From NCBI GenBank assembly GCA_038203935.1, contig JBBRDM010000006.1, positions 1 to 56,609 of the forward strand: DNA of 56,609 nt, read 5' to 3'. Of this stretch, positions 34,992-43,347 are shown one piece after another. How positions within the stretch are numbered: position 1 is the stretch's first letter; each line of letters begins with the position of its first letter. Under the pieces are notes generated by a model. That model was not told where the DNA came from. It did no database searches and was given only the letters and a program-made list of their open reading frames with translations. This stretch comes from JANXSG01 sp038203935. GTDB lineage: Bacteria > Armatimonadota > Chthonomonadetes > Chthonomonadales > Chthonomonadaceae. The translations under genes were made by a program, and so were the position numbers.

Positions 34992-35777
34992 TCAGCGTTG
35001 AATGAGGAAAACTAGCTCATTATCAAAATCATATTGGCTAATCTGCCATGGTTGACCTTCGATAATCTCATGAAAACGATCTGTATAGTTCTGAATCATT
35101 CCTTTGCGCCGTCCTCCGAGTGAACGCGTAGGATAGGAGACCAGGATTTGCGGAGCGCGAAGCTTCTGCAGAAACGGCAGAGCGAGGGATCGATCTTCCA
35201 GATCCAGCAGAGGCAGGAACTTCAGCACGAGAGCCAGATCGACTTCCATATCCGGAACTCTCTGTACCACATCAATACATTCTGCAGTACAGTTCACTCC
35301 AAACGTCAATAAAGCCTTCCCTAAAAACTCCATCATCTCACACTCGATATCACAGGCAAAGTATTTAGCACCGGGATTGAGATTCATCCAGGGTGTAGTA
35401 AGAGGATTAAGGCCGCAGGCAATATCTAATACAGATGAGACAGGGCCTATCATCGCATAACACTGCTCTGCAAAATTATCTAGAATCGACAGCCGTTCTC
35501 TGGTTGAAGAGTGGCAGCGCATCCATTTTAAACAGAGTGAGCGATGGTCAGCCTCCAGCTCTGCAAACTCTTCCGCCGCTTTCCGATAGTTGATTTTGCT
35601 GTCAGAGTAGGCTCCTGCCATCTGATGCAGTGTATTTCGGGCCGCCTGCTCCACTTCTTTTTTATCTTTCCGATGAAGGATCTCTTTCGCGGCAATACGA
35701 TTAACAAGTTCTGGAGAAATGGAGCGATATTTTGAGCTGCTAAGAATGGAGTGCACCACTATTTCCAGGTCTGTCAC
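34992..35777 (-). CDS. 16S rRNA (guanine-1405-N7)-methyltransferase homologue, Arm/Rmt/FmrO family
   Basis: 261 residues, close to ArmA/RmtB (about 250-257). Family blocks occur in order: N-terminal helical domain (ILSSSKYRSISPELVNRI; LHQMAGAY), HSSTRER (89-95), the SAM site VLDIACGLNP (116-125), KFLPLLDLED (186-195) and SYPTRSLGGRRKGM (214-227). The last two are near-diagnostic for aminoglycoside-resistance methyltransferases that modify G1405 in 16S rRNA helix 44. The start overlaps the tgt-like stop by 4 nt, and rsmI heads the unit, so it belongs to an RNA-modification operon, not a resistance cassette. Resistance to 4,6-substituted deoxystreptamines is expected if expressed; that is inference. 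Confidence 0.9.
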   Translation of the reverse strand: MTDLEIVVHSILSSSKYRSISPELVNRIAAKEILHRKDKKEVEQAARNTLHQMAGAYSDSKINYRKAAEEFAELEADHRSLCLKWMRCHSSTRERLSILDNFAEQCYAMIGPVSSVLDIACGLNPLTTPWMNLNPGAKYFACDIECEMMEFLGKALLTFGVNCTAECIDVVQRVPDMEVDLALVLKFLPLLDLEDRSLALPFLQKLRAPQILVSYPTRSLGGRRKGMIQNYTDRFHEIIEGQPWQISQYDFDNELVFLIQR

Positions 35778-36880
35778 TCTTTTTCATCTTTCAAAACGCG
35801 TGCCAGCGTCTCCATGAGCATCGTCATAAAACGCAGGTTGTGCAATGTAGCCAGTCGATAGAAAAGGGTTTCACCGCATTTGTGCAAATGTCGGAGATAG
35901 CCCACACTGTATCGTGTGCAGGTGAGGCAGTCGCAGTAGAGTGATATCGGGCCCTCTGTCTTGATGTGTTTTTCATCGTCGATGTAGAGGGTATCGTGCC
36001 ACTTTGAACCGGGTTCGCATCTGGAAATTGCAGGATCTTCACGCCACACATAGAGACGGCCGGTCCGAGCATCCCGCGTCGGAAGCGCACAGTCGAACAT
36101 TGCATAGCCCATCCGAGCACAGGAGGCAACACTGTCTCGATGACCCACTCCGAGCGCATGCATGGGATATTCGCGTGGAATATACTCCCGGCTTGCCTGC
36201 AGCATGTCCGTCAGCAGCTGATACTTATTGTCGAGAGGCCACCCGCCGTATCCAAAACCGTCGAAGCCTATTTCCAGAAGAGCATCCGCACAGCGTTTTC
36301 GAAGTTCAAAATTTCCACCACCCTGAATCACTCCGAATAGAAGCGGACGAACTGCCTCCTGTTTCCTATTTTTAAGTGACCGCTCAAACTCGATCTTGCA
36401 GCGTTTTGCCCATTTAACTGTACGAGTAACCGACTCCTCTTGATCTGACTGGGAAGAGTCTACATGCGTACAGTCGTCCAGGCAGACCAGAATATCAGCG
36501 CCATAGGCCAGCTGGAGCTGAATGCTTTTTTCGGGCGTGAGCTGATACTCTCTGGCAGCGCCTTCCGGCTTGAAGCGAAGTCCCGCGTCCGATATACTTC
36601 CCGATTTCGGGTTGGAACGAATGAGCGAATAGGCCTGAAAGCCGCCGGAATCGGTAAGTATCGGTCGATTCCATCCAGACATCTTATGGAGCCCGCCCAA
36701 AGCCTGGATAGTATGTGAGCCTGGTTTCTGCATCAGATGAAAAACATTCATTACGAGCGCCTGAATATGCGATGCTTCCAGATCACATGCATCCAGGCTG
36801 CGCACCACACCTAACGTCGCATCTGGGAAAAATATGGGAAGAGGTATGCTGCCATGAGATGTTTCAAGCAGTTCACTCAT
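35774..36880 (-). CDS. Divergent tRNA-guanine transglycosylase (Tgt-like)
   Basis: 368 residues, normal length. Shared with Tgt: LTDSGGFQ (75-82), LDDCT (134-138), GVIQGG (183-188), the nucleophile Asp263 in FDCALPTRDARTG, and the zinc set Cys316, Cys318, Cys321 and His347. Different: the PVGTxGxV start is IFFPDATLGVV, and the base-recognition loop, LAVGE in standard enzymes, is FGYGGWPLD (209-217). These changes sit in the nucleobase pocket, so the inserted base or target RNA may differ from preQ1/queuine in tRNA GUN anticodons. It overlaps rsmI by 8 nt and the Rmt-like gene by 4 nt. Confidence 0.85.
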   Translation of the reverse strand: MSELLETSHGSIPLPIFFPDATLGVVRSLDACDLEASHIQALVMNVFHLMQKPGSHTIQALGGLHKMSGWNRPILTDSGGFQAYSLIRSNPKSGSISDAGLRFKPEGAAREYQLTPEKSIQLQLAYGADILVCLDDCTHVDSSQSDQEESVTRTVKWAKRCKIEFERSLKNRKQEAVRPLLFGVIQGGGNFELRKRCADALLEIGFDGFGYGGWPLDNKYQLLTDMLQASREYIPREYPMHALGVGHRDSVASCARMGYAMFDCALPTRDARTGRLYVWREDPAISRCEPGSKWHDTLYIDDEKHIKTEGPISLYCDCLTCTRYSVGYLRHLHKCGETLFYRLATLHNLRFMTMLMETLARVLKDEKE

Positions 36881-37595
36881 CTTCTAACTCATTCGAATCG
36901 ATATCTTCAGAATAATTCGATACAGAATCCTTGTCTGCGCCCGCTATCGCAATAATAAACTCGCCCTTCAAACTAGTTTTTTCTACTACCTGCAGAAGCG
37001 AATTGATCGTTCCACGGGTCACTGTTTCGAATTTCTTGGTGAGATCGTTGGCGAGGACCGCTTCCCTGTCGCCATAGACTTCCAGTGCATCTTTGAGCGA
37101 AGCAGCTATCCGGTACGGACTCTCGTAGAATAGCAACGTATGCGGTGCAAGGCGGTCTACGTCAAAGAATCGCCTGCGCGGCCCAGATTTTTTAGGCGGA
37201 AATCCGCGAAATGTAAAGCTGTGCACAGCAAGCCCGGAGAGTACCAGCGCCATAATGACCGCGGTTGGACCGGGGATGAGAGTAAACTCCAGACCCGCAT
37301 CGATGACAGCACGCACCAGCCGGTATCCTGGATCGGATATTCCGGGCGTTCCAGCATTCGTAACCAGCGCCACCGATTTACCTTCGCGCAGCGATTCGAG
37401 AATTCGTTCAGACGCACGCTGCTCGTTGTGTTCGTGGTAAGATATTTGAGGTTTTTTTATATCAAAATGATGGAGCAGCAGGCCGGTTTTTCTAGTATCT
37501 TCACTCGCTACAAGATCGACTTCTTTTAGTGTTTCCAGAGCGCGCAGCGTTATATCCTGTAGGTGTCCAATCGGGGTGGCAACTAGATAGAGCAT
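36873..37595 (-). CDS. rsmI: 16S rRNA (cytidine-1402-2'-O)-methyltransferase
   Basis: 240 residues from ATG 37595, which gives the standard opening MLYLVATPIGHLQDITLRA; a frame from 37667 would add 24 atypical residues. The tetrapyrrole-methylase fold motifs are clear: ASEDTRKTGLLL, VALVTNAGTPGISDPGYRL and LIPGPTAVIMALVLSGL. RsmI puts the 2'-O-methyl on C1402 of 16S rRNA at the decoding site. It is the first gene of the rsmI-tgt-like-rmt-like unit, overlapping the next by 8 nt. The C-terminal tail is acidic (SEDIDSNELEDE). Confidence 0.92.
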   Translation of the reverse strand: MLYLVATPIGHLQDITLRALETLKEVDLVASEDTRKTGLLLHHFDIKKPQISYHEHNEQRASERILESLREGKSVALVTNAGTPGISDPGYRLVRAVIDAGLEFTLIPGPTAVIMALVLSGLAVHSFTFRGFPPKKSGPRRRFFDVDRLAPHTLLFYESPYRIAASLKDALEVYGDREAVLANDLTKKFETVTRGTINSLLQVVEKTSLKGEFIIAIAGADKDSVSNYSEDIDSNELEDE

Positions 37596-37700
37596 ATAAG
37601 GGAAATCTGTCCTCTCGGAATGAATGCAGTTATAAATCGGTTCGTTTTCAAACTCATTTCCTGCCATCTCTGCGTGCTATGCTCATGTAAGCTCGGAGGT

Positions 37701-37732
37701 GAGAGGGATGAATATAGGCATTCATCCCTCTC
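37701..37732. repeat. Perfect 13-bp hairpin upstream of rsmI
   Basis: GAGAGGGATGAAT (37701-37713), loop ATAGGC, ATTCATCCCTCTC (37720-37732). It lies between the GNAT stop and the rsmI start on the minus strand. No U-run. It may separate the two units or belong to the dispersed GAGAGGG repeat set. Confidence 0.55.
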
Positions 37733-37785
37733 CGCAAGGCGACGCACCCTGAAGTGGGATTGAGCTGATATTAATAATCTTTTAA

Positions 37786-38232
37786 TCAACTGACTTTCGA
37801 CTGTACACTTGGGGAGCGAAGATATTCCAGCCAGCTTTGAATCCTGTCGATTGGGCCAAATCCAACCGACTTATACACTTCATGGGCATCTCTAGTGCGA
37901 AGCGCCCATTGTGGCACATCCTGCAGATCAGGATGATCGAGCGCAAACTTTACCAGCGCTTTCCCAATCCCTTCTCTACGATGTTCGGCATCTACGTAGA
38001 CATCCAGGATATAAGCGAATCGAACCGTGTCGGAAATTACTCGGAGGTAACCAACCTGTTCACTTTCCAGATAGCACCCGATCACCAAAAAGGAATTTGA
38101 TGCAGCCCGCCGCACTTTTTCCATGGGTATCCCGGGGCTCCAGTAACTCTCAGTAAGCCAGGAGTGCACTCGTAAAAAGTCGATTCTATTTAAATCGTCG
38201 TCAATTTCGTAATCACAATACAGATTTTTCAC
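37786..38232 (-). CDS. GNAT-family N-acetyltransferase
   Basis: 148 residues, one GNAT domain. The acetyl-CoA pyrophosphate loop is VDAEHRREGIGKALV (about residues 81-95), preceded by strand AYILDVYV; the C-terminal motif B reads ALRTRDAHEVYKSVGFGPID. The N-terminal SWLTESYWSPGIPMEKV is the wording of a common uncharacterised COG0454-type group. It would acetylate an amine in the cytoplasm; the substrate is unknown. It is divergent from the PhyH gene, with a palindrome in the shared promoter region. Confidence 0.88.
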   Translation of the reverse strand: MKNLYCDYEIDDDLNRIDFLRVHSWLTESYWSPGIPMEKVRRAASNSFLVIGCYLESEQVGYLRVISDTVRFAYILDVYVDAEHRREGIGKALVKFALDHPDLQDVPQWALRTRDAHEVYKSVGFGPIDRIQSWLEYLRSPSVQSKVS

Positions 38233-38287
38233 AAGACTAAAGCTTTCTTATTTAGTGGTTTTGAAGATAGTGCTGCCGTACTAAAGT

Positions 38288-38319
38288 ATAGCATAGGCAC
38301 TCAGCGAATTTAATGCTAT
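38288..38319. promoter_or_regulatory. Inverted repeat in the GNAT/PhyH divergent promoter region
   Basis: ATAGCAT (38288-38294) and ATGCTAT (38313-38319) separated by 18 bp, immediately upstream of the PhyH ribosome site. Could be an operator shared by the two divergent genes. Confidence 0.35.
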
Positions 38320-38342
38320 CATAAATCAATTGGAGGAGTGAA

Positions 38343-39011
38343 ATGGGACAGCTGACAGAAGAACAAATAGATTTTTATAACCAAAACGGTTATGTATTGA
38401 TAAGCGGTTTGATTGATCCCGATATTGCTGCAAAGGGCGAATCTAAGATGTGGAGTGTGATGGGAGCAAATCCAGCGGATAAATCTACATGGAAAAGTGC
38501 GAATCATGTGGCAGGCTATTCCGATCCAGAAATCCTTGCCTGTTTTACTCAGGAAGTTCTAGAAGCTGCCGCATTGCTGTCTGAATCAGACCCGGGCGAA
38601 TTGGAGGTGCCTGCATCTGCATTCGTCATCAATGTTTTTCCAACAGAGGGCGAATGGGTAAATCATGGAATGCATATCGACCATGCAATCCCTGAAGACG
38701 ACTATTCAGTATTCCCCCGGCCGCTGCGTGTGGCTTCCATCACCTATCTCAATGATGTCGAACCGCACAGTGGAGGCACCGTGGTATGGCCCGGATCGCA
38801 TAAAAAGATCGAAGCGCTGGCAAAAAGTGATCCTGTCCGATATGAAAAGATGTGGCAGCTGAATAATGAACTGCATCTGGCAGAAATCGGAGAACCCATA
38901 GAACTCCTGGGAAACCGGGGCGATGTGCTCTTCTATCACTATCTGACCGCACATTCTGGAAGTATGAATGTTGGTTCGTATCCAAGACTGGCGCTCGTCC
39001 ATAAGTGGTGA
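38343..39011 (+). CDS. Phytanoyl-CoA dioxygenase (PhyH) family oxygenase
   Basis: 222 residues with GGAGGAG before ATG 38343. Double-stranded beta-helix fold: the iron ligands are the HID motif in HGMHIDHA (about residues 108-115) and the distal His in LTAHSGS (about 202-208); an Arg near the C-terminus (YPRLALV) would bind 2-oxoglutarate. Such enzymes hydroxylate small molecules using Fe(II), oxygen and 2-oxoglutarate. WPGSHK is a family signature. The substrate is unknown. It precedes the SARP-type regulator by 127 nt, with no obvious terminator between. Confidence 0.88.
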   Translation: MGQLTEEQIDFYNQNGYVLISGLIDPDIAAKGESKMWSVMGANPADKSTWKSANHVAGYSDPEILACFTQEVLEAAALLSESDPGELEVPASAFVINVFPTEGEWVNHGMHIDHAIPEDDYSVFPRPLRVASITYLNDVEPHSGGTVVWPGSHKKIEALAKSDPVRYEKMWQLNNELHLAEIGEPIELLGNRGDVLFYHYLTAHSGSMNVGSYPRLALVHKW

Positions 39012-39138
39012 AAGATTGTATGATCGAAGTATTGTAAACACTACGTCTAGGGTAGGTAATCCATACAGATATTGCAGGATATATAAGGTTACCCGATTAA
39101 ATCTGAGCCAGGAAACTGTACAAAGGCAGAATGAACGG

Positions 39139-42100
39139 ATGGATTGCGAACGCTGGAAAATCGAGATGTTAGGCGGCTTGTGCGTGAGGAAAGGTGATCA
39201 GGTCATCGAACGGTTCCCCACGCGAAAATCTGCATCACTTCTTGTTTATTTAGCGCTCTTCACGGGTCAGAGCCATCCTCGGGAAGTACTGATGGAACGA
39301 CTCTGGCCGGAAAGCGAGCCGGGAGCCGCCCGCCAAAATTTGCGTCAGGCGCTGCACTTTCTTCGCCGCCTTCTGGAGTCAGTCAGTCCGTCAGATGGCT
39401 CCCTCTTTCTTGCTGATAACACGTCTATTCGCCTCAACTCCAAGATAGTCCTCACTGATGTACAGCAGTTTATTGGAATGCTGCAATCTGCAAAGTGCGC
39501 AGGTACTTCCGGTGAGCGACTCAGTTTTTTACAGACCGCCGTGGAATCTTATCGCGGCGAGCTGCTTGCCGGTTACTACGACGAGTGGATATTTCCAGAG
39601 CGCGTACACTTGGAAGCAGCCTACATTCAAGCACTGCATCAGATCATAACCGAATTGGAAGCGATCGATGAACCTCTAAGAGCAGTTGAGTATGCTCTGC
39701 GACTGATCTCCGCTGATCCCTATGAAGAAGAGGCGCACTGCCGCGTGATCCGTCTCTATTCTGATGCAGGACAGTCGTCGCGTGCAGTCGCCCAGTATCG
39801 CGAGCTGGAACGTATCCTCAACGAGGCATTCGGTGAACAACCTTCCTTATCCACTCAGGAGAGTGTGCGTGCCATACTGCAAAATCAGCGGAGCTTGAAA
39901 TCAGCTCGCGCTCTCAATGTTCCATCTTCGGTCATCGACGTTTCACTTCCAGCATCGGTGTCGATTGATGGTCCGCCAAAGCTCGACAATGAAACCCAAA
40001 GTGTAGTCGCCTTGCATCTGCCCACACCTTTAACTCAATTTTTCGGCCGCACCGATGAAATCGCCGCACTCGCTGAACGCCTGAGCGAACCGGAAATGCG
40101 CCTTCTTACTCTAACCGGCATTGGAGGAACCGGCAAGACCAGGCTTGCCCTTGAAGTCGTTCATCAGATTGCTCCCAACTTTGAAAACAGTGTGTTCTTC
40201 GTACCGCTGGCGGCGCTTAATGACGCTCGCTTACTTCTGGATACTATCGCCGAAGTAATACCATTGTCACATGAGAACGCGCTTAGTAAAATGGAACAGA
40301 TTGTCAAACATCTCGCCAGCAAACGTACGCTGCTCGTGCTGGACACTTTTGAAGCGGTAGTGGTAGAGGGAGCTGCGACCATTCTCTCATTACTGCAGCA
40401 AGTTCCAACCTTGACTTTTCTAGTGACTTCACGCAGTAGGCTCAACATTGAAGGTGAATATGAGTTTCCTGTACACCCTCTTCCGATCCCAGAATCGATT
40501 AGGGACAAGCGGGCAATAAACAACGAGGCTCTGTTAACAAGCCTGGAAGCGTCGGCAGCAGTCCAACTATTTATTGATCGAGCACAGGCGGTGCGTCCTA
40601 GATTTAGAATAACTCCCCAAAACGCTCCTGATTTGGCCGCGGTCTGTATCTTGTTGGAGGGGATCCCACTCGCCATTGAACTTGCGGCTGCTCGCATTAG
40701 GGTGCTTTCATTAGCACAGATGCGGGAGCAGTTGGGTCACCGTCTAGATTTCCTGGTCAGCCGACGACGTGACTTGCCGGCGCGTCATCGCAGCCTGCGA
40801 GAGGCCATCGCGTGGAGCGTTCGATTGCTCACTCCTGAGCAGCAGGCATTGTTCCGTGGATTGGCAGTGTTTCCTGGTGGATGTTTGAGGGAAATGGCTC
40901 ATGCCGTCTGCCGACCATGGCTAGCACCAAATTCAACTGACTGGTATGCATGGATTGATAGCGGAATGCCGCTACCTGAAGGAAACGATTCCAATGAGAT
41001 GCTCCACCATCTGGAAGAGCTGCTGGATCGTTCGCTAATTTACACAGAGGAATCTCCATTCGGACTGCGTTTCCGAATGTTGGATTCCCTTCGAGAATAT
41101 GCCCGGTCTCAGTGGACCTATGATGAGGAAGCTGACCTTAACGAGCGTCATGCCTATCAGGCCTACTTCGTCGTCCAGAGGTCTGGTGGTAACGATAGTC
41201 TTGCATGGCAGCCAAAGGTGCGAGCCGAACTGGACAGTATTCGTTCAGCGCTGGAATGGATGCTAATCCATTCGCCGAAAAATGCACTCCATATGGCTGG
41301 AAATCTCAGTCATTCACTCAGCCACTTTGATCAGGATAAGGAAGCCGCTTATTGGTTGAAACGCGCGTTCGCCGCGGTGAAGGATCATGCCATTGATCCT
41401 GATATTTTATTTTTCGCCCATGAGCGAGCCTTTTGTTTTACCCGCGATGAGAGTCATGTTTCGGAAATGGTAAGGCTTACAGAGGTTCAGGAGTCAGCCG
41501 CAAAAAACTCATTATGCCATACCTATTTGGGAAGTATCTACTGGTACCGAGGCGATCTGGATCAGGCTCGGACTTATCTTGATACAGCGCTAACTTATGC
41601 CCGTCAGATCAACGCAGATGGAAGTGCCGACGGGCAATGGGAGGAAGATAGTCATGTGCTCCAGATACTGCTTAAATTGGGGCAGATCGCCTGGCAGCAG
41701 GGAAGATTGGAGGATGCTGAACGTCAGCTGCATGAATCATTCTCAATATGTGATATGCGGCATTACGATCCGCCAAATATGTGTCGATGTTCTGAAGCGC
41801 TTGGAATGGCAGCCATTGCACGAACAGAATTCATTTATGCGATAGAAATTTTCCGCCGTACTATGCAGTTGTGTCCGGAAGCATGGGGACTAATTCCACG
41901 CACCATTACTTTCAAATTAGGAATCGCACTCTGTCTATTGAACACCTCTGATTCCCGAAAAGAGGGTTTTGCTTTAATCCGTTTGGGACTCACGGGCTTT
42001 CTAGAAGATGAGGACCAGAAAGATTATTTTACAGATGGCTTTTATCTGTTGACTGCGTTTCTAGCAGCAGCTCAAGGACACTTCGATTTAGCTGCACAAC

Positions 42101-42294
42101 TTCTCGGCAGATCAGATACGGCTGTCAGACTATTTGGTGTAAAAGATTCTGACGGGCTTAAAAATTTTCATATTTCATGTATTGAATCCACCCGTAATAC
42201 ACTAGGCGAAACAGATTATACCAAAGCTTACCACAAAGGTGAATCTCTTACATGGCAGCAGGCGTTTATACTCATCCTCGAGTATGTTGTTTAG
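39139..42294 (+). CDS. AfsR/SARP-type regulator: wHTH-BTAD, NB-ARC ATPase, TPR
   Basis: 1051 residues from ATG 39139; the frame extends to 38968 but that part overlaps the PhyH end. Residues 1-100 form an OmpR/SARP winged helix (WKIEMLGGLCVRKG, HPREVLMERLWPE), and 100-245 the BTAD helical domain. An NB-ARC ATPase follows with Walker A GIGGTGKT (327-334) and Walker B LLVLDTFE; LEGIPLAIELAAARIRVLS is the GLPLA-type motif. The C-terminal 400 residues are TPR-like. This is the AfsR plan of a signal-gated switch activator. SARP proteins bind direct heptamers before -10 boxes, and such a site lies 126 bp downstream of its stop. Confidence 0.9.
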   Translation: MDCERWKIEMLGGLCVRKGDQVIERFPTRKSASLLVYLALFTGQSHPREVLMERLWPESEPGAARQNLRQALHFLRRLLESVSPSDGSLFLADNTSIRLNSKIVLTDVQQFIGMLQSAKCAGTSGERLSFLQTAVESYRGELLAGYYDEWIFPERVHLEAAYIQALHQIITELEAIDEPLRAVEYALRLISADPYEEEAHCRVIRLYSDAGQSSRAVAQYRELERILNEAFGEQPSLSTQESVRAILQNQRSLKSARALNVPSSVIDVSLPASVSIDGPPKLDNETQSVVALHLPTPLTQFFGRTDEIAALAERLSEPEMRLLTLTGIGGTGKTRLALEVVHQIAPNFENSVFFVPLAALNDARLLLDTIAEVIPLSHENALSKMEQIVKHLASKRTLLVLDTFEAVVVEGAATILSLLQQVPTLTFLVTSRSRLNIEGEYEFPVHPLPIPESIRDKRAINNEALLTSLEASAAVQLFIDRAQAVRPRFRITPQNAPDLAAVCILLEGIPLAIELAAARIRVLSLAQMREQLGHRLDFLVSRRRDLPARHRSLREAIAWSVRLLTPEQQALFRGLAVFPGGCLREMAHAVCRPWLAPNSTDWYAWIDSGMPLPEGNDSNEMLHHLEELLDRSLIYTEESPFGLRFRMLDSLREYARSQWTYDEEADLNERHAYQAYFVVQRSGGNDSLAWQPKVRAELDSIRSALEWMLIHSPKNALHMAGNLSHSLSHFDQDKEAAYWLKRAFAAVKDHAIDPDILFFAHERAFCFTRDESHVSEMVRLTEVQESAAKNSLCHTYLGSIYWYRGDLDQARTYLDTALTYARQINADGSADGQWEEDSHVLQILLKLGQIAWQQGRLEDAERQLHESFSICDMRHYDPPNMCRCSEALGMAAIARTEFIYAIEIFRRTMQLCPEAWGLIPRTITFKLGIALCLLNTSDSRKEGFALIRLGLTGFLEDEDQKDYFTDGFYLLTAFLAAAQGHFDLAAQLLGRSDTAVRLFGVKDSDGLKNFHISCIESTRNTLGETDYTKAYHKGESLTWQQAFILILEYVV

Positions 42295-42419
42295 TTATTC
42301 GTCTGGTACACAGCTATTACTCTAACTGCTTGCTTTCCTCACTTCTCTTATTCGTTTGCACCTGTACTTCTCAATAAATTTCCAATCTTCCACTTCATTG
42401 TTATTTCTAATCATTTTCT

Positions 42420-42452
42420 TTTGACGTTTCTTTGACGGCTCATGAATATAAT
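42420..42452 (+). promoter_or_regulatory. SARP-like direct heptamer pair with -10 box
   Basis: TTTGACG (42420-42426), 4 bp, TTTGACG (42431-42437), 9 bp, TATAAT (42447-42452). Known SARP sites are heptameric direct repeats with 11-bp period whose second unit ends about 8 bp before the -10. There is no separate -35. It would control the PEP-CTERM genes that follow. Confidence 0.65.
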
Positions 42453-42710
42453 ATACTCAGTCGAATGGCAGCCAGCTTCGACGGTTCTAGTGTGGACAAT
42501 ATATCTTAAATATACAGAAAGGAAATCACACTTATGAACTGCCTCTCGTCTTTCAGTTTATGTTAACGTCCCGGAGAATTGAGTTATGCAGATTAGGCTG
42601 CCTGCCATACCAGTCCATCTCATCACTTCACCAACGCTTATAGCAGTCTGACGTTGGTACGTCACTGAAAGGATCAATCACCATCATGCATCGCACCCTT
42701 TTGCAGAACT
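42453..42710 (+). other. Long leader with short ORFs upstream of PEP-CTERM gene 1
   Basis: After the promoter come two very short ORFs with ribosome sites: 42534-42566 (10 codons, AAAGGAAA upstream) and 42586-42651 (21 codons, GGAG upstream). A third well-placed start, ATG 42686 after GAAAGG, is in a different frame from the PEP-CTERM coding sequence. AGTGTG (42489-42494) and CACACT (42526-42531) could pair around the first ribosome site. No function can be assigned. Confidence 0.4.
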
Positions 42711-43268
42711 ATGAGCGCCGTTATGTTGGCGGCATTTGTCTTACTGGCTATTCTCGTTTCGACGTCTTCTGCCCATGCACAGTTACTCGGACAACCTATT
42801 CATCTGGATTACATGTATCCTACGATTGGCAGTTTCTACGAAAATGATGGAACGCAAACCGTAACCTCCGGAGGCGTGACATTTGTCTCGTTAGCCGCTC
42901 AAGGTCAATCATTGTTCACAAAGGTGACCCCAAGTAAAATCGAAATCACTTCCAATATCGCTATTAATTTCAACTCTGCCAGCTTCAATGGATTTCATCT
43001 TTATGAAGTAGGCGCATCTCCAACTACAATTTCATCAGTTACTATCGACAGCTTAACGAATGAAGCAGGATTTGATGCATCTCGCATTAGCTTCGATGCA
43101 ACTAATATTTATATAAATAATGAAGCGTTACGTTTTGATAGTGGAATTAATGTGACGCTTGACATTGGTACCAGATCCACTGCTGTTCCTGAACCTGGGA
43201 CGTTCTCCCTGTTCATGGGAACAGGAATATGTAGTGGTTCGCTCCTGTTGCGCCGCCGTCGGCAGTAA
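42711..43268 (+). CDS. PEP-CTERM sorted exported protein, copy 1
   Basis: 185 residues. Signal peptide (about 1-24, ending AHA/QLL), a beta-rich Ser/Thr/Asn-rich middle, then the PEP-CTERM tail: VPEPGT, a hydrophobic stretch (FSLFMGTGICSGSLLL) and RRRRQ. Exosortase would cut at this tail and anchor or release the protein at the surface. Cysteine is confined to the tail. The start is uncertain: ATG 42711 lacks a Shine-Dalgarno, while ATG 42686 has one in another frame, so an N-terminal frameshift is possible. It is followed by a second PEP-CTERM gene 79 nt downstream. Confidence 0.75.
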   Translation: MSAVMLAAFVLLAILVSTSSAHAQLLGQPIHLDYMYPTIGSFYENDGTQTVTSGGVTFVSLAAQGQSLFTKVTPSKIEITSNIAINFNSASFNGFHLYEVGASPTTISSVTIDSLTNEAGFDASRISFDATNIYINNEALRFDSGINVTLDIGTRSTAVPEPGTFSLFMGTGICSGSLLLRRRRQ

Positions 43269-43347
43269 TCATATAAACCGAGCCAGAGCGCAGGCCATTA
43301 GTATTACATGTAGTACATTTTATTTCTTGAAAGGAGACAGTGTTTTC

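Noticed and set aside
34992..35777. Recently acquired mobile aminoglycoside-resistance cassette
   Set aside because: No transposase, integron or insertion-sequence ends nearby, and the gene is locked in an overlapping operon with rsmI and tgt-like genes.
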